A stretch of DNA of 64,000 nucleotides from Streptomyces seoulensis (GTDB lineage Bacteria; Actinomycetota; Actinomycetes; Streptomycetales; Streptomycetaceae), in NCBI RefSeq assembly GCF_022846655.1, contig NZ_AP025667.1:967001-1031000 (forward strand). Direction: 5' to 3'. This document shows positions 1 to 8,899 of the stretch, one piece after another. The notes beneath the pieces were generated by a model, which saw nothing but the letters and a program-made list of their open reading frames with translations, was not told the DNA's origin and did no database searches. The position numbers were made by a program, and so were the translations under genes. Each line of letters begins with the position of its first letter. The first letter of the stretch is position 1.

Positions 1-52
1 AGTTGTCCACAGGCCAACACTTTGCAGGTCGGCATGGCGTACGGTGCGGCGC

Positions 53-757
53 ATGGCAAGTGTTCTCGTGGTCGAGGACGATCAGTTCGTCCGCTCGGCG
101 TTGATCCGGCATCTGACCGACGCCGCCCACGTGGTGCGCAGCGTCGGCACCGCGCTGGAGGCGCTGCGCGAGGTCGCCCATCTCCGGTTCGACGTGGTCA
201 TCCTCGACCTCGGACTGCCCGATCTGGACGGCTCCGAGGCGCTGAAGATGCTGCGCGGCATCACCGACGTGCCCGTCATCATCGCCACCGCGCGGGACGA
301 TGAGACGGAGATCGTCCGGCTGCTCAACGCGGGGGCGGACGACTATCTGACCAAGCCCTTCTCGGTCGAGCACCTGTCCGCCCGCATCGCCGCCGTGCTG
401 CGCCGCTCCCGCTCCGCCGGCGCGGAGGCGCCGCCCTCGCCGGTGATCCGGGTCGGCGGCCTCACCGTCGACCCGCTGCGCCGCCAGGCCGAGCTGGACG
501 GCGCCCGACTGGATCTGACCCGCCGCGAGTTCGACCTGCTCGCCTTCCTCGCCGGCCGCCCCGGCGTGGTCGTCCCGCGCAAGGAACTGCTCGCCGAGGT
601 CTGGCAGCAGTCCTACGGCGACGACCAGACCATCGACGTCCATCTCTCCTGGCTCAGACGGAAGCTGGGCGAGACGGCAGCCCGCCCCCGCTATCTGCAC
701 ACCCTGCGCGGGGTCGGGGTCAAGCTGGAGCCGCCGGGTGCGGGGGAACCGCGATGA
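53..757 (+). CDS. OmpR-family response regulator
   Basis: Cytoplasmic response regulator of a two-component system (234 aa). The receiver domain (about residues 1-118) has the acidic pair D9/D10, phospho-acceptor D52 in VILDLGLPD, the switch threonine T79 and K101 in YLTKPF. The C-terminal half is a winged-helix OmpR/PhoB DNA-binding domain ending in the usual RGVGVKLE hairpin. A GTG three codons upstream is possible, but the ATG begins the conserved MASVLVVEDD strand directly. The stop overlaps the start of the sensor kinase in an ATGA, so the two are translationally coupled. The signal sensed and the targets are unknown; the next gene is a chitinase, but nothing links the pair to it directly. 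Confidence 0.95.
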   Translation: MASVLVVEDDQFVRSALIRHLTDAAHVVRSVGTALEALREVAHLRFDVVILDLGLPDLDGSEALKMLRGITDVPVIIATARDDETEIVRLLNAGADDYLTKPFSVEHLSARIAAVLRRSRSAGAEAPPSPVIRVGGLTVDPLRRQAELDGARLDLTRREFDLLAFLAGRPGVVVPRKELLAEVWQQSYGDDQTIDVHLSWLRRKLGETAARPRYLHTLRGVGVKLEPPGAGEPR

Positions 758-2130
758 GATGGGCGCTGGTCAAGGTCTGCCTGGCGGTGACCACGATGGT
801 CGTCGTCGCCTTCGCCGTCCCGCTCGGCCTGGTCGTGAAGGAGATGGCCCGAGACCGTGCCTTCGCGGGCGCCGAGCGCGAGGCCGCCGCCGTCGCGCCC
901 GCGCTGTCCATCACCACCGACCGGGACGAGCTGGAGCGGGTGGTGGCCGCCGCCGGGGCCGACTCCGGGATGTCCGTGCACCTGCCCGCCGACGGCGACC
1001 GGGGCGCGCTCGACCTCGGCCGGGGGCGGGCCGCCGACCGGGACATCGCGGCCGTGCGCCGGATGGGCCGAGCCTCCACCACCGAGGTCACCGGCGGCTC
1101 CGCCCTGCTGCAGCCGGTCGCGCTCGGCTCCGGTGCCATCGCGGTGGTCGAGGTGTGGGTGCCCGAGGCCGCGATGAGCAACGGCGTGGGCACGGCCTGG
1201 GCGGTGCTCGCCGCCGTGGGGCTCGCGCTGATCGCCGGTTCGGTCGCGGTCGCCGACCGGCTCGGGGTGCGCATGGTCCGGCCCGCGCGGCGGCTGGTGG
1301 AGGGCGCGCACGAACTGGGCGAGGGCAAGCTCGGCGCCCGCGTCCCCGAGGACGGGCCGACCGAACTCCGGCTCGCAGCCGTCGCGTTCAACTCCATGGC
1401 CGACCAGGTCGTCCAACTCCTCGCCAACGAACGTGAGCTGGCGGCCGACCTCTCGCACCGGCTGCGCACCCCGCTCACCGTGCTCCGACTGAACGCCGCC
1501 TCGCTCGGCGCCGGGGCCGCCGCCGACCAGACCCGCGCCGCCGTGGCCCAACTGGAGGGCGAGGTCGACACGATCATCCGTACCGCCCGTGAGGCCAAGC
1601 CGCAGACCGCGGCCGCCGGGCCCGGTGCGGGCTGTGACGTGGCCGAAGTGGTGCGCGGGCGGATGGAGTTCTGGTCCGCGCTCGCCGAGGACGAGGGCCG
1701 CAAATGGCGGGTGGCCGGAGCGGAGCGGCCGGTGCGCGTCCCGGTGGCCCGCGCCGACCTGGCCGCCGCCCTGGACGCCCTGCTCGGCAATGTCTTCCGG
1801 CACACCGCCGAGGGCACCGCCTTCGCGGTCGACGTCCACCACGCCGAGGACGCGGTCATCGTGCTGGTCTCCGACGCGGGCCCCGGCATATCCGACCCCC
1901 GCGCGGCGATGGCCCGCGGCCGGGGCTCCGGTGCGGCGGGCTCGACCGGGCTCGGACTGGACATCGTGCGCCGTCTGGCCGAGTCCACGGGCGGTGACGT
2001 ACGCATCGGCTCCTCCGTGCTGGGCGGCACCGAGGTGCGGATCTGGCTCCAGCTCGACGCCCGCAAGCCCGCCGGACGCGGCCACCGGGGCACCGTCCGC
2101 AGGCGGCGCCGCCTCACGCCCTCACGCTGA
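754..2130 (+). CDS. Two-component sensor histidine kinase
   Basis: Membrane sensor kinase (458 aa) paired with the preceding regulator through a 4-base ATGA overlap. It has an N-terminal membrane segment (about residues 7-28), an extracytoplasmic sensor loop of about 115 residues, a second membrane segment (about 147-168), HAMP (about 170-222), and HisKA with phospho-accepting H235 in the LSHRLRTP motif. The ATPase domain carries N346 in the N box, DAGPGI (G1, 374-379) and GSTGLGL (G2). All catalytic motifs look intact. The ligand is unknown. The tail after about residue 430 is Arg-rich and low in complexity. Length is normal for the family. Confidence 0.95.
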   Translation: MRWALVKVCLAVTTMVVVAFAVPLGLVVKEMARDRAFAGAEREAAAVAPALSITTDRDELERVVAAAGADSGMSVHLPADGDRGALDLGRGRAADRDIAAVRRMGRASTTEVTGGSALLQPVALGSGAIAVVEVWVPEAAMSNGVGTAWAVLAAVGLALIAGSVAVADRLGVRMVRPARRLVEGAHELGEGKLGARVPEDGPTELRLAAVAFNSMADQVVQLLANERELAADLSHRLRTPLTVLRLNAASLGAGAAADQTRAAVAQLEGEVDTIIRTAREAKPQTAAAGPGAGCDVAEVVRGRMEFWSALAEDEGRKWRVAGAERPVRVPVARADLAAALDALLGNVFRHTAEGTAFAVDVHHAEDAVIVLVSDAGPGISDPRAAMARGRGSGAAGSTGLGLDIVRRLAESTGGDVRIGSSVLGGTEVRIWLQLDARKPAGRGHRGTVRRRRRLTPSR

Positions 2131-2178
2131 ACCGGATGGGCGGGCGGGCAGCGGGGGCCCGCGGAAATCACGCCGAAT

Positions 2179-2190
2179 TGGTCTCGACCT
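2179..2190. promoter_or_regulatory. Candidate DasR operator (dre) upstream of the chitinase
   Basis: The 12-mer TGGTCTCGACCT differs at two positions from the dre core TGGTCTAGACCA, bound by DasR, the GntR repressor of N-acetylglucosamine and chitin genes in Streptomyces. It lies about 135 bases before the chitinase ATG and after the kinase stop, where chitinase promoters carry such elements. I did not identify convincing -35 and -10 boxes. Confidence 0.6.
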
Positions 2191-2325
2191 TTAACCCGTC
2201 CCGATCCCTTCCTTAAGCGGACCCTAAGCCTTTCGATCCCCGCCCCTGATAAGCCGATTGCCGCATTCCGCGTCGGTAGCGTGCTGCCACCACCCCCCAC
2301 CCCCGCAGCGAAGGACAGGCACGCC

Positions 2326-3765
2326 ATGAGCACGCACCGGCGCAGGATCAGTGGCAGGAACAAGGCGATAGGCGGCGTGGTCGCGGCCGCCGTGGCCGGT
2401 GGCGGCGCGGTCCTGGTGACCGGGATCGCCCACGCCGCCGGTGTCGGCGCCGCGTACACCAAGACCAGCGAGTGGTCGACCGGGTACAGCGCCCAGTACG
2501 TCGTCACCAACGACACCGGTGCGGCCAAGAAGGACTGGAGCCTGGAGTTCGACCTCCCGGCCGGCTCCAAGCTCGGCTCGCTGTGGAACGCCGAGTCCAG
2601 CGTGAGCGGGCAGCACGTCACCGTGAAGGCCGCCAAGTGGGACACCGACGGGCTGGCCGCGGGCAAGTCGGTCACCGTCGGCTTCGTCGTCGACGGCGCG
2701 GGCGACCCCACCGGCTGTCGCGTCGACGGCGCCGAGTGTGCCGTCGACCCCGGCGCCACCCCCGAGCCCAGCGGCCGCCCCACCGAGCCCGAGACCCCCG
2801 CGCCCAGCCAGAGCGCCCCCGGCAAGCCGGAGACGCCGGTCCCCACCAAGAGCGCGGGCAACGGCACCAAGGCGGCGGCCGGCTTCGCCCCCTACGTCGA
2901 CACCTCGCTCTACCCGGCCTTCGACCTCCTCGGCACCGCCGACGCCACCGGCGTGAAGAACTTCAACCTCGCCTTCGTCACCGACGGCGGCGGCTGCACC
3001 CCCAAGTGGGGCGGCGTGAGCGACCTGACCACCGACGGCGTGGCCGCCCAGATCGGTGCCCTGCGCGCCAAGGGCGGCGACGTCCGCGCCTCCTTCGGCG
3101 GCGCCTCCGGCTCCGAGCTCGCCACCACCTGCTCCTCCGCCGACGCCCTGGCCGCCGCGTACGCCAAGGCCGTCGACGCCTTCAAGCTGACCAAGGTGGA
3201 CTTCGACGTCGAGGGCGGCGCGCTGCCCAACACCGCGGCCAACACCAAGCGCGCCCAGGCCATCGCCAAGCTCCAGGCCGGCCACCCCGACCTGAACGTC
3301 TCCTACACCCTCCCGGTGATGCCCGAGGGCCTCACCCAGGACGGGGTGAACCTGCTGGCCGACGCCAAGGCCAACGGCGTCCGCGTCGACGGCGTCAACA
3401 TCATGGCGATGGACTACGGCCCGGCGTACAGCGGCGACATGGGCGACTACGCGATCCAGGCCGCGACCGCCACCCAGGCCCAGATCAAGGGCGTCCTCGC
3501 CCTCTCCGAGGACGACGCCTGGAAGACGGTCGGCGTCACCCCGATGATCGGCGTCAACGACGTGGCCACGGAGATCTTCAAGGTCGACGACGCCGGCCAG
3601 CTCGTCGACTTCGCCAAGTCCAAGGGCATCGGCTCGCTGTCCATGTGGTCCGGCACCCGTGACAAGAGCTGCGACGGCGGCACCAAGCCCACCGCCGACG
3701 CCTCCTGCAGCTCGATCGCCCAGGACAAGTTCGCCTTCTCCAAGGCGTTCGCCGCCTTCAACTAG
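2326..3765 (+). CDS. Secreted chitinase: CBM2 plus GH18
   Basis: Extracellular endo-acting chitinase (479 aa) that would cleave beta-1,4 GlcNAc bonds. A signal peptide (about residues 1-37, Arg/Lys-rich N-terminus, hydrophobic core, Ala-rich end) is followed by a family 2 carbohydrate-binding module (about 38-150), a Pro/Thr/Glu-rich linker (about 145-185) and a GH18 barrel. The catalytic strand reads KVDFDVEG, which supplies the D-x-D-x-E acid/base signature, although the first Asp of the classical DxxDxDxE is Thr. The ATG at 2326 is chosen because it begins the signal peptide; an upstream in-frame start would add a non-secretory stretch. It ends at a hairpin shared with the convergent bglC. 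A DasR-like site upstream suggests control by N-acetylglucosamine status. Confidence 0.9.
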   Translation: MSTHRRRISGRNKAIGGVVAAAVAGGGAVLVTGIAHAAGVGAAYTKTSEWSTGYSAQYVVTNDTGAAKKDWSLEFDLPAGSKLGSLWNAESSVSGQHVTVKAAKWDTDGLAAGKSVTVGFVVDGAGDPTGCRVDGAECAVDPGATPEPSGRPTEPETPAPSQSAPGKPETPVPTKSAGNGTKAAAGFAPYVDTSLYPAFDLLGTADATGVKNFNLAFVTDGGGCTPKWGGVSDLTTDGVAAQIGALRAKGGDVRASFGGASGSELATTCSSADALAAAYAKAVDAFKLTKVDFDVEGGALPNTAANTKRAQAIAKLQAGHPDLNVSYTLPVMPEGLTQDGVNLLADAKANGVRVDGVNIMAMDYGPAYSGDMGDYAIQAATATQAQIKGVLALSEDDAWKTVGVTPMIGVNDVATEIFKVDDAGQLVDFAKSKGIGSLSMWSGTRDKSCDGGTKPTADASCSSIAQDKFAFSKAFAAFN

Positions 3766-3779
3766 ACGGCACCGAGGAC

Positions 3780-3812
3780 GAGGCCCGGCGGAGGCGACAC
3801 CCGCCGGGCCTC
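3780..3812. terminator. Hairpin between chitinase and bglC
   Basis: Arms GAGGCCCGGCGG and CCGCCGGGCCTC form a perfect 12-bp stem with a 9-base loop between the two convergent genes. There is no clear U-tract, as is common in Streptomyces. It probably acts in both directions. Confidence 0.75.
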
Positions 3813-3827
3813 ACCCGTGGGTCCGTC

Positions 3828-5279
3828 TCAGCCCGCCGACTCCACCGACGGCAGCGTGCCGGTACGGGCCGCCTCGCCGTACCAGCGGGCGCTGGACTTC
3901 GGGGTCCGCTCCTGCGTGGCGTAGTCCACGTACACCGCGCCGAACCGCTTCTCGTAGCCGTAGGACCACTCGAAGTTGTCCATCAGGGACCACAAGTAGT
4001 AGCCGCGCACATCGGCGCCGTCGCGCAGGGCGTGCCGGACCGCCGACAGGTGGGAGTGGAGATAGGCGACGCGGTCGGGGTCGTGCACCCGGCCGCTCGC
4101 ATCCGGCGCGTCGTCGTAGGCGGCGCCGTTCTCCGTCACGTACAGCGGCAGTCCGGGTGCCTCGCGGGTGTAGCGCATCAGCAGGTCGTAGAGGCCGGTC
4201 GGGTCGACCGTCCAGCCCATCTCGGTGCGCTCGCCGGGGCTCTGGTGGAACAGGACGTCGTCGGCGCCGGGCCAGGGGGAGTGCTCGCTCGCGCCGTGCC
4301 CGTCCGCGCGGGGGCCGCTCACCTTGTCGTCCACCGCCGAGACCAGCGCCGGGGTGTAGTAGTTGAGGCCGAGCGCGTCCAGCGGGGCGTTCGCGGTGGC
4401 GAGGTCGCCGTCCAGGACGAACGACCAGTCGGTCAGCGGGGCCGTCGCCGTCAGCAGGGACTCGGGGTAGGCGCCGTGCAGCATCGGGCCGTGGAAGACG
4501 CCGTTGGCCAGGTCGTCGATGCGCCGGGCCGCCGCCAGATCGGCGGGGCTCTGCGAAACCGGGCGCACCACCGAGGAGTTGAGGCTGACCGCGACCTGGT
4601 TGCGGGCCGGCATCGCCGCCCGCAGCGCCGCCGCGCCCAGCCCGTGTGCCAGGTTGAGATGGTGGGCGGCCCGCAGCGAGGCCACCGGGTCGGTGCGGCC
4701 GGGGGCGTGCACACCGGAGCCGTAGCCCAGGAAGGCGCTGCACCAGGGCTCGTTGAGGGTGATCCAGTTCTCCACCCGGTCGCCCAGCGCCTCGCCGACG
4801 AGATGCGCGTACTCGGCGAACCGGTGCGCGGTGTCGCGCTCCGGCCAGCCGCCCGCGTCCTCCAGCTCCTGCGGGAGGTCCCAGTGGTAGAGGGTCACGG
4901 CGGGCTTGATGCCGCGCTCCAGCAGCTCGTCCACCAGCCGCCGGTAGAAGTCCAGGCCGATCTGCACCGCGGGTCCCCGCCCGGTGGGCTGCACGCGTGA
5001 CCAGGAGACGGAGAAGCGGTACGCGCCGAGCCCCAGGTCCGCCATGAGGGCCACGTCGTCGCGGTAGCGGTGGTAGTGGTCGACGGCCACGTCGCCGGTC
5101 TCGCCGCCCGCCGTCTTGCCGGGTGTATGGCTGAAGGTGTCCCAGATCGAGGGCGTACGGCCGCCCTCGCGGACCGCCCCCTCGATCTGGTACGCGGAGG
5201 TCGCCGCCCCCCAGAGGAAGGCCGGAGGGAAGGTGACCTCGGAGGCCACGGGGGACACCGTGGAGGAGGAGTCGGGCAT
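3828..5279 (-). CDS. bglC: Beta-glucosidase, GH1 (BglC)
   Basis: Cytoplasmic family 1 beta-glucosidase (483 aa) that hydrolyses imported cellobiose and cello-oligosaccharides to glucose. Acid/base E177 lies in LNEPW and nucleophile E383 in VTENG; the N-terminal [15 protein letters not shown] segment is diagnostic of GH1. No signal peptide is present, fitting intracellular action after ABC import. It lies downstream of cebEFG on the same strand, separated from cebG by 88 bases that include its own operator, so it may be transcribed both with and without cebEFG. The ATG is fixed by a GGGAG ribosome binding site which itself lies in a CebR-like box. In S. scabies and S. reticuli this gene and cebEFG are controlled by CebR. 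Confidence 0.93.
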   Translation of the reverse strand: MPDSSSTVSPVASEVTFPPAFLWGAATSAYQIEGAVREGGRTPSIWDTFSHTPGKTAGGETGDVAVDHYHRYRDDVALMADLGLGAYRFSVSWSRVQPTGRGPAVQIGLDFYRRLVDELLERGIKPAVTLYHWDLPQELEDAGGWPERDTAHRFAEYAHLVGEALGDRVENWITLNEPWCSAFLGYGSGVHAPGRTDPVASLRAAHHLNLAHGLGAAALRAAMPARNQVAVSLNSSVVRPVSQSPADLAAARRIDDLANGVFHGPMLHGAYPESLLTATAPLTDWSFVLDGDLATANAPLDALGLNYYTPALVSAVDDKVSGPRADGHGASEHSPWPGADDVLFHQSPGERTEMGWTVDPTGLYDLLMRYTREAPGLPLYVTENGAAYDDAPDASGRVHDPDRVAYLHSHLSAVRHALRDGADVRGYYLWSLMDNFEWSYGYEKRFGAVYVDYATQERTPKSSARWYGEAARTGTLPSVESAG

Positions 5280-5292
5280 GGAAGCGCTCCCA
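5279..5292. promoter_or_regulatory. CebR box overlapping the bglC start
   Basis: TGGAAGCGCTCCCA matches the CebR palindrome TGGGAGCGCTCCCA at 13 of 14 positions. Its last base on the coding strand is the A of the bglC ATG, and the ribosome binding site falls inside it, so a bound repressor would sit exactly on the translation start region. Confidence 0.85.
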
Positions 5293-5367
5293 TCGAGAGT
5301 CGGGAAGACCTTGGGGGAAGGGGAGGAGGGGCCGGGGCGACGGTGACCCGGCCCTCCGTACGGCGGT

Positions 5368-6252
5368 TCAGCCCTTGATCGCGCCCTGCATGATGCCGCC
5401 CACGATCTGCTTGCCGAACAGCAGGAAGGCGATGAGCAGGGGCAGGGTGCCGAGCAGCGCGCCCGCCATGATGACCGCCTGGTCCGGGACGTAGCCGGTG
5501 CCGAGCGCGTTCAGGGCGACCTGCACGGTCGGGTTCTGCTGGTTCAGGGCGATGATCGGCCACAGGAAGTCGTTCCAGGCGAACACGAAGGTCAGCAGGC
5601 CGAGCACCGCCATCGCGGGCCGCGCCGCCGGGAACACCACGTGCCAGACGACCCTGAGACTGCTCGCGCCGTCGACCCGCGCCGCCTCGATCAGTTCGGT
5701 GGGCAGCGCCTGCACCAGGTACTGCCGCATGAAGAACGTGCCGAACGCGGTCACCAGGCTCGGCAGGATCACCGTCTGGAGCTGGTTGGACCAGCCGAGG
5801 TCGCTCATCCACAGGTACAGCGGTACGACGGCGAGCTGCGGCGGGATCATCATCGTGCCGATGGTCAGCAGCAACAGCAGGCCCGAGAACCGGAACCGCA
5901 GCTTGGCGAAGGCGAAGCCGGCCAGCGTGGAGAAGACCACCGTGCTGACCGTGATCGTGCCCGCGACGATCAGCGAGTTGAACATCGCCAGGCCGAGCCC
6001 GGCCTGGTCCCAGGCGGCCTCGAGGTTCTTGAACAGGTTGCCGCCGAACCACAGCGGCGGAGGGGACTGGGCGAGCCGCCGGTCGGTGCGCGAGGCCGCG
6101 ACCGCCGTCCACACCAGCGGGGCCAGCGAGATCAGCGCGAACACGGTCAGCGCCACGTACGTCACCGGACCGGCGTGCAACTGCTTGCCCGCCTTCGTGG
6201 CCCGGCGCCGGCCCGTGCGCGCCTCGGGGAGAACGAGGTCACCGGTGGTCAT
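5368..6252 (-). CDS. cebG: Cellobiose ABC transporter permease CebG
   Basis: Inner-membrane permease (294 aa) of the MalG/LacG type, with about six membrane segments beginning near residue 30. The conserved EAA loop reads [24 protein letters not shown] (split here only by description: EAARVDGAS then VVFPAARP), which docks on the ATPase, probably the shared MsiK encoded elsewhere. The gene overlaps cebF by 14 bases. No ATPase gene is present nearby, which is normal for Streptomyces sugar ABC systems. Family and position identify it as the second permease of the cellobiose/cellotriose importer; substrate is inferred from the neighbouring bglC and CebR boxes. Confidence 0.9.
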   Translation of the reverse strand: MTTGDLVLPEARTGRRRATKAGKQLHAGPVTYVALTVFALISLAPLVWTAVAASRTDRRLAQSPPPLWFGGNLFKNLEAAWDQAGLGLAMFNSLIVAGTITVSTVVFSTLAGFAFAKLRFRFSGLLLLLTIGTMMIPPQLAVVPLYLWMSDLGWSNQLQTVILPSLVTAFGTFFMRQYLVQALPTELIEAARVDGASSLRVVWHVVFPAARPAMAVLGLLTFVFAWNDFLWPIIALNQQNPTVQVALNALGTGYVPDQAVIMAGALLGTLPLLIAFLLFGKQIVGGIMQGAIKG

Positions 6253-7270
6253 CGGACCTCCTCAGCCATCGGGTCAGCAGCAGGTTGACCGCCGCGACGA
6301 TCAGCAGGATCAGGAACATCGACCACGCGATCGCGGACGCCTTGCCGAGGTTGCCGATGATCCAGCCCTGGTCGTACATGTACAGCCCGAGCGTCTGGTA
6401 CTGGTGCTCCGAGCCGCCCTTGGAACCGCTGACCCCGCCGAACAGCAGGGGCTCGCCGAAGAGCTGGGTGGCGCCGATGGTGGAGACCACGATCGTGAAC
6501 AGCACCGTCGGCCGCAGTTGGGGGATCGTCACGTGCCAGAACTGCTGGCGCCGGTTGGCACCGTCGAGCGCGGCCGACTCGTACAGGTCCGCCGGGATGG
6601 CCTGCATCGCGGCCAGGTAGATCAGCGCGTTGTAGCCGGTCCAGCGCCAGATCACGATGGTCGACACCGCGAACTGCGAACCCCAGTCGGACTCACGCCA
6701 GTTGATGGCGTCCACCCCGAAGAAGTGGAGTATCCAGTTCACCATGCCGCCGTCCCACGAGTACAGCAGCGCGAACACCAGCGTCGCGGCCGCCACCGAG
6801 GTGGCGTACGGGGTCAGCATCACCACGCGCCACACGGTCGAGCCGCGCAGCCGGTAGTTGAGCATGTGGGCCAGCCAGAGCGCCGCCATCAGTTGCGGGA
6901 CCGTGGAGATCACGCCGATGGTGAAGGTGTTCCGCAGGGCGTTCCAGAAGAAGTCCGAGGACAGCAGGTTGCGGTAGTTGTCCAGGCCCGCCCAGCTCTG
7001 GTGGTCCAGCGCGGACAACTGCACGTCGTGCAGCGAGTACCAGACCGTGTACAGCAGCGGGACCAGCGTGAACACGCCGAACAGCACGAAGAAGGGGGTC
7101 ACGAACGCGTACGGCGACGCCTTCGTGTCCCAGCGGTACAGCCGGCTGCGCCAGGAGGGGGCGCCGTCCGGCGCACCGCGACCCCGAGCGCCCCGGACCG
7201 CGCCCGGCGGGATGCCGGGCGCGGTCTCGGCGCTCGACGCGTGATGCGCGAGAGCCTCTTTTGAGGTCAC
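6239..7270 (-). CDS. cebF: Cellobiose ABC transporter permease CebF
   Basis: Inner-membrane permease (343 aa) of the MalF/UgpA type. A cytoplasmic N-terminus of about 50 residues leads to some six membrane helices; the EAA loop is ESAALDGANRRQQFWHVTIP. The GTG start overlaps the cebE stop as GTGA, so translation is coupled to the binding-protein gene. It pairs with CebG to form the channel for cellobiose and cellotriose. The start is set by the overlap; no better upstream start exists within the cebE coding region. Confidence 0.9.
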   Translation of the reverse strand: MTSKEALAHHASSAETAPGIPPGAVRGARGRGAPDGAPSWRSRLYRWDTKASPYAFVTPFFVLFGVFTLVPLLYTVWYSLHDVQLSALDHQSWAGLDNYRNLLSSDFFWNALRNTFTIGVISTVPQLMAALWLAHMLNYRLRGSTVWRVVMLTPYATSVAAATLVFALLYSWDGGMVNWILHFFGVDAINWRESDWGSQFAVSTIVIWRWTGYNALIYLAAMQAIPADLYESAALDGANRRQQFWHVTIPQLRPTVLFTIVVSTIGATQLFGEPLLFGGVSGSKGGSEHQYQTLGLYMYDQGWIIGNLGKASAIAWSMFLILLIVAAVNLLLTRWLRRSDDHR

Positions 7271-8589
7271 TGGCCGAGCACGTCCTTGATCTCCTTGGAC
7301 GCGGCTTCCCAGCCCTGGGCCGGGGTCTTGCCCTTCTGCTCCACCTGGAGGATGCCGATGTCACTGATCGCGGTGTCGATCGGCTTGTCCTTCGGACCGA
7401 GCGGCTGGGCCGGGATGGTCTTGGCCGAGTCGGAGAAGATCTGGGTGAGCGGCGCGTTCGAGAAGTAGGCCGTGGTGTCGGCCTGCGGCTTCAGACCCGC
7501 GTACGCCGACGGGGTGGAGGGGAAGCTCGCCTGCTTGGCGAAGACCTTGGCCTGCTGCTCCGGCGCGGTCAGCCACTTGGCCAGCGCGACGGCCTCCTTC
7601 TGGTGCTTGCTCGCCGTCGGCACGCCGAGGAAGGAGCCGCCCCAGTTGGACGCGGTCGGCGCCGCCGCCACGTCCCACTTGCCCTTGCCGGAGTCGCCGG
7701 CCTTCTCGCCGATGTAGCCGAGCATCCAGGCGGGGCAGGCCAGCGAGGCGAAGCTGCCGTTGGCGAAGCCCTTGTCCCAGGTGGGGTCGAACTGCTTCAG
7801 CTTCGCGGACATGTCACTGGTGGCCACGCTCATCGCGGCGTCCCAGGCGTCCTTCACACCCTTGGACTTGTCCCAGACGACTTTGCCGTCCTTGTCGTAG
7901 TTCCGCTCCGTGGAACCGCCCAGGGACGCGTTGTACACCGAGGACGCCGAGTCGACGTACTTGGTGCCCTTCGGCGCCTTCTTCATGTACTGCTTGCCGA
8001 GGTCGACGTACTTGGACCAGTCGCCCTTCCACTGCTCGGCGAGCTTGGTGCGGTCGGTGGGCAGACCGGCCTTCTCGAAGAGGTCCTTGCGGTAGCAGAT
8101 CGCCATCGGGCCGATGTCGACGCCGAGGCCGATCGTCCTGCCGTCCGCGGTGGTGGCCTGGGCGGTCTTCCAGTCCAGCCACTGGGACTTGTCGGCGTCC
8201 TTGCCGATGTCGACGAACTTGGCGGCCTGCGTCTGCACGGCCTCGGTGATGTTGCCGACCTCGATGGCCTGGATGTCGTCGGTGCCCGAGCCGGCCTGGA
8301 GGCGGGTGAGCACCTTCGGCCAGTACACGTCGGTGCGGGTGGTGACGTTCTCCTTGATGCTGATGTCCGGGTGCAGCTTCGTGTACTCGTCGTACAGACC
8401 GGCCTGCTTGTAGCCGAACACCCCGAAGGTGCCGACCGTCAGCGTGATCTTGCCGTTTCCGTCGCCGCCGCCCGCGTCCGACGAGCCGTCGTCCGAGTCA
8501 CTGGCGCAGCCGGCCAGCAGACCCGTGGCCAGCGCGGCTGCGGCGACCATGGCCACCGTGCCGCGGGACCTGCGGATGCTCGTACGCAT
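7267..8589 (-). CDS. cebE: Cellobiose-binding lipoprotein CebE
   Basis: Solute-binding lipoprotein (440 aa) of the family 1 sugar-binding proteins that captures cellobiose or cellotriose outside the membrane. The signal peptide ends in the lipobox LLAGC with lipidated C28, followed by an Asp/Ser/Gly-rich tether. The ATG at 8589 is chosen because it directly begins MRTSIRRSRG and the signal peptide; the open frame extends 68 codons further upstream across the CebR operator and is not coding. It is first in the cebEFG-bglC cluster, transcribed divergently from cebR, with a perfect CebR box 129 bases before its start. Confidence 0.92.
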   Translation of the reverse strand: MRTSIRRSRGTVAMVAAAALATGLLAGCASDSDDGSSDAGGGDGNGKITLTVGTFGVFGYKQAGLYDEYTKLHPDISIKENVTTRTDVYWPKVLTRLQAGSGTDDIQAIEVGNITEAVQTQAAKFVDIGKDADKSQWLDWKTAQATTADGRTIGLGVDIGPMAICYRKDLFEKAGLPTDRTKLAEQWKGDWSKYVDLGKQYMKKAPKGTKYVDSASSVYNASLGGSTERNYDKDGKVVWDKSKGVKDAWDAAMSVATSDMSAKLKQFDPTWDKGFANGSFASLACPAWMLGYIGEKAGDSGKGKWDVAAAPTASNWGGSFLGVPTASKHQKEAVALAKWLTAPEQQAKVFAKQASFPSTPSAYAGLKPQADTTAYFSNAPLTQIFSDSAKTIPAQPLGPKDKPIDTAISDIGILQVEQKGKTPAQGWEAASKEIKDVLGQ

Positions 8590-8717
8590 TGCGTCCTCCT
8601 GTTGCCTGACGTGCCGACCCCCCGGCCAACTGCATGGAAATCGCGTGGATCTGGGCCCGTTCGTACTCGCTGCGGCTCGGGCGGGGAACGTGCGGGATAT
8701 GTAGGTGTCAGGTAGTG

Positions 8718-8731
8718 TGGGAGCGCTCCCA
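8718..8731. promoter_or_regulatory. Perfect CebR box in the cebR-cebE intergenic region
   Basis: TGGGAGCGCTCCCA is an exact 14-bp palindrome identical to the CebR consensus. It lies in the 310-base divergent gap (8590-8899) between cebE and cebR and could repress both. Nothing else in that gap was recognised apart from the cebR ribosome binding site. Confidence 0.92.
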
Positions 8732-8899
8732 CATGTGATGGGTTGAAGGTTCGTCCGTTCGGGACGGGGTGTCAAGGGAGTGCGCACGCCCAACGGCGTT
8801 CAGTTATCGGGCTGTTAACCGGGCGGCGGTGACGACCCGGTCCGGATGGCCACTGTTACATTCCAGGCCGGAGCTGGACGGCCGAGAGAGGCGGAGGCC

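Noticed and set aside
720..2870. Very long minus-strand open frame (about 716 codons) opposite the kinase and chitinase genes
   Set aside because: It is the antisense shadow of GC3-biased genes; no protein family, Ser/Arg/Ala-rich translation.
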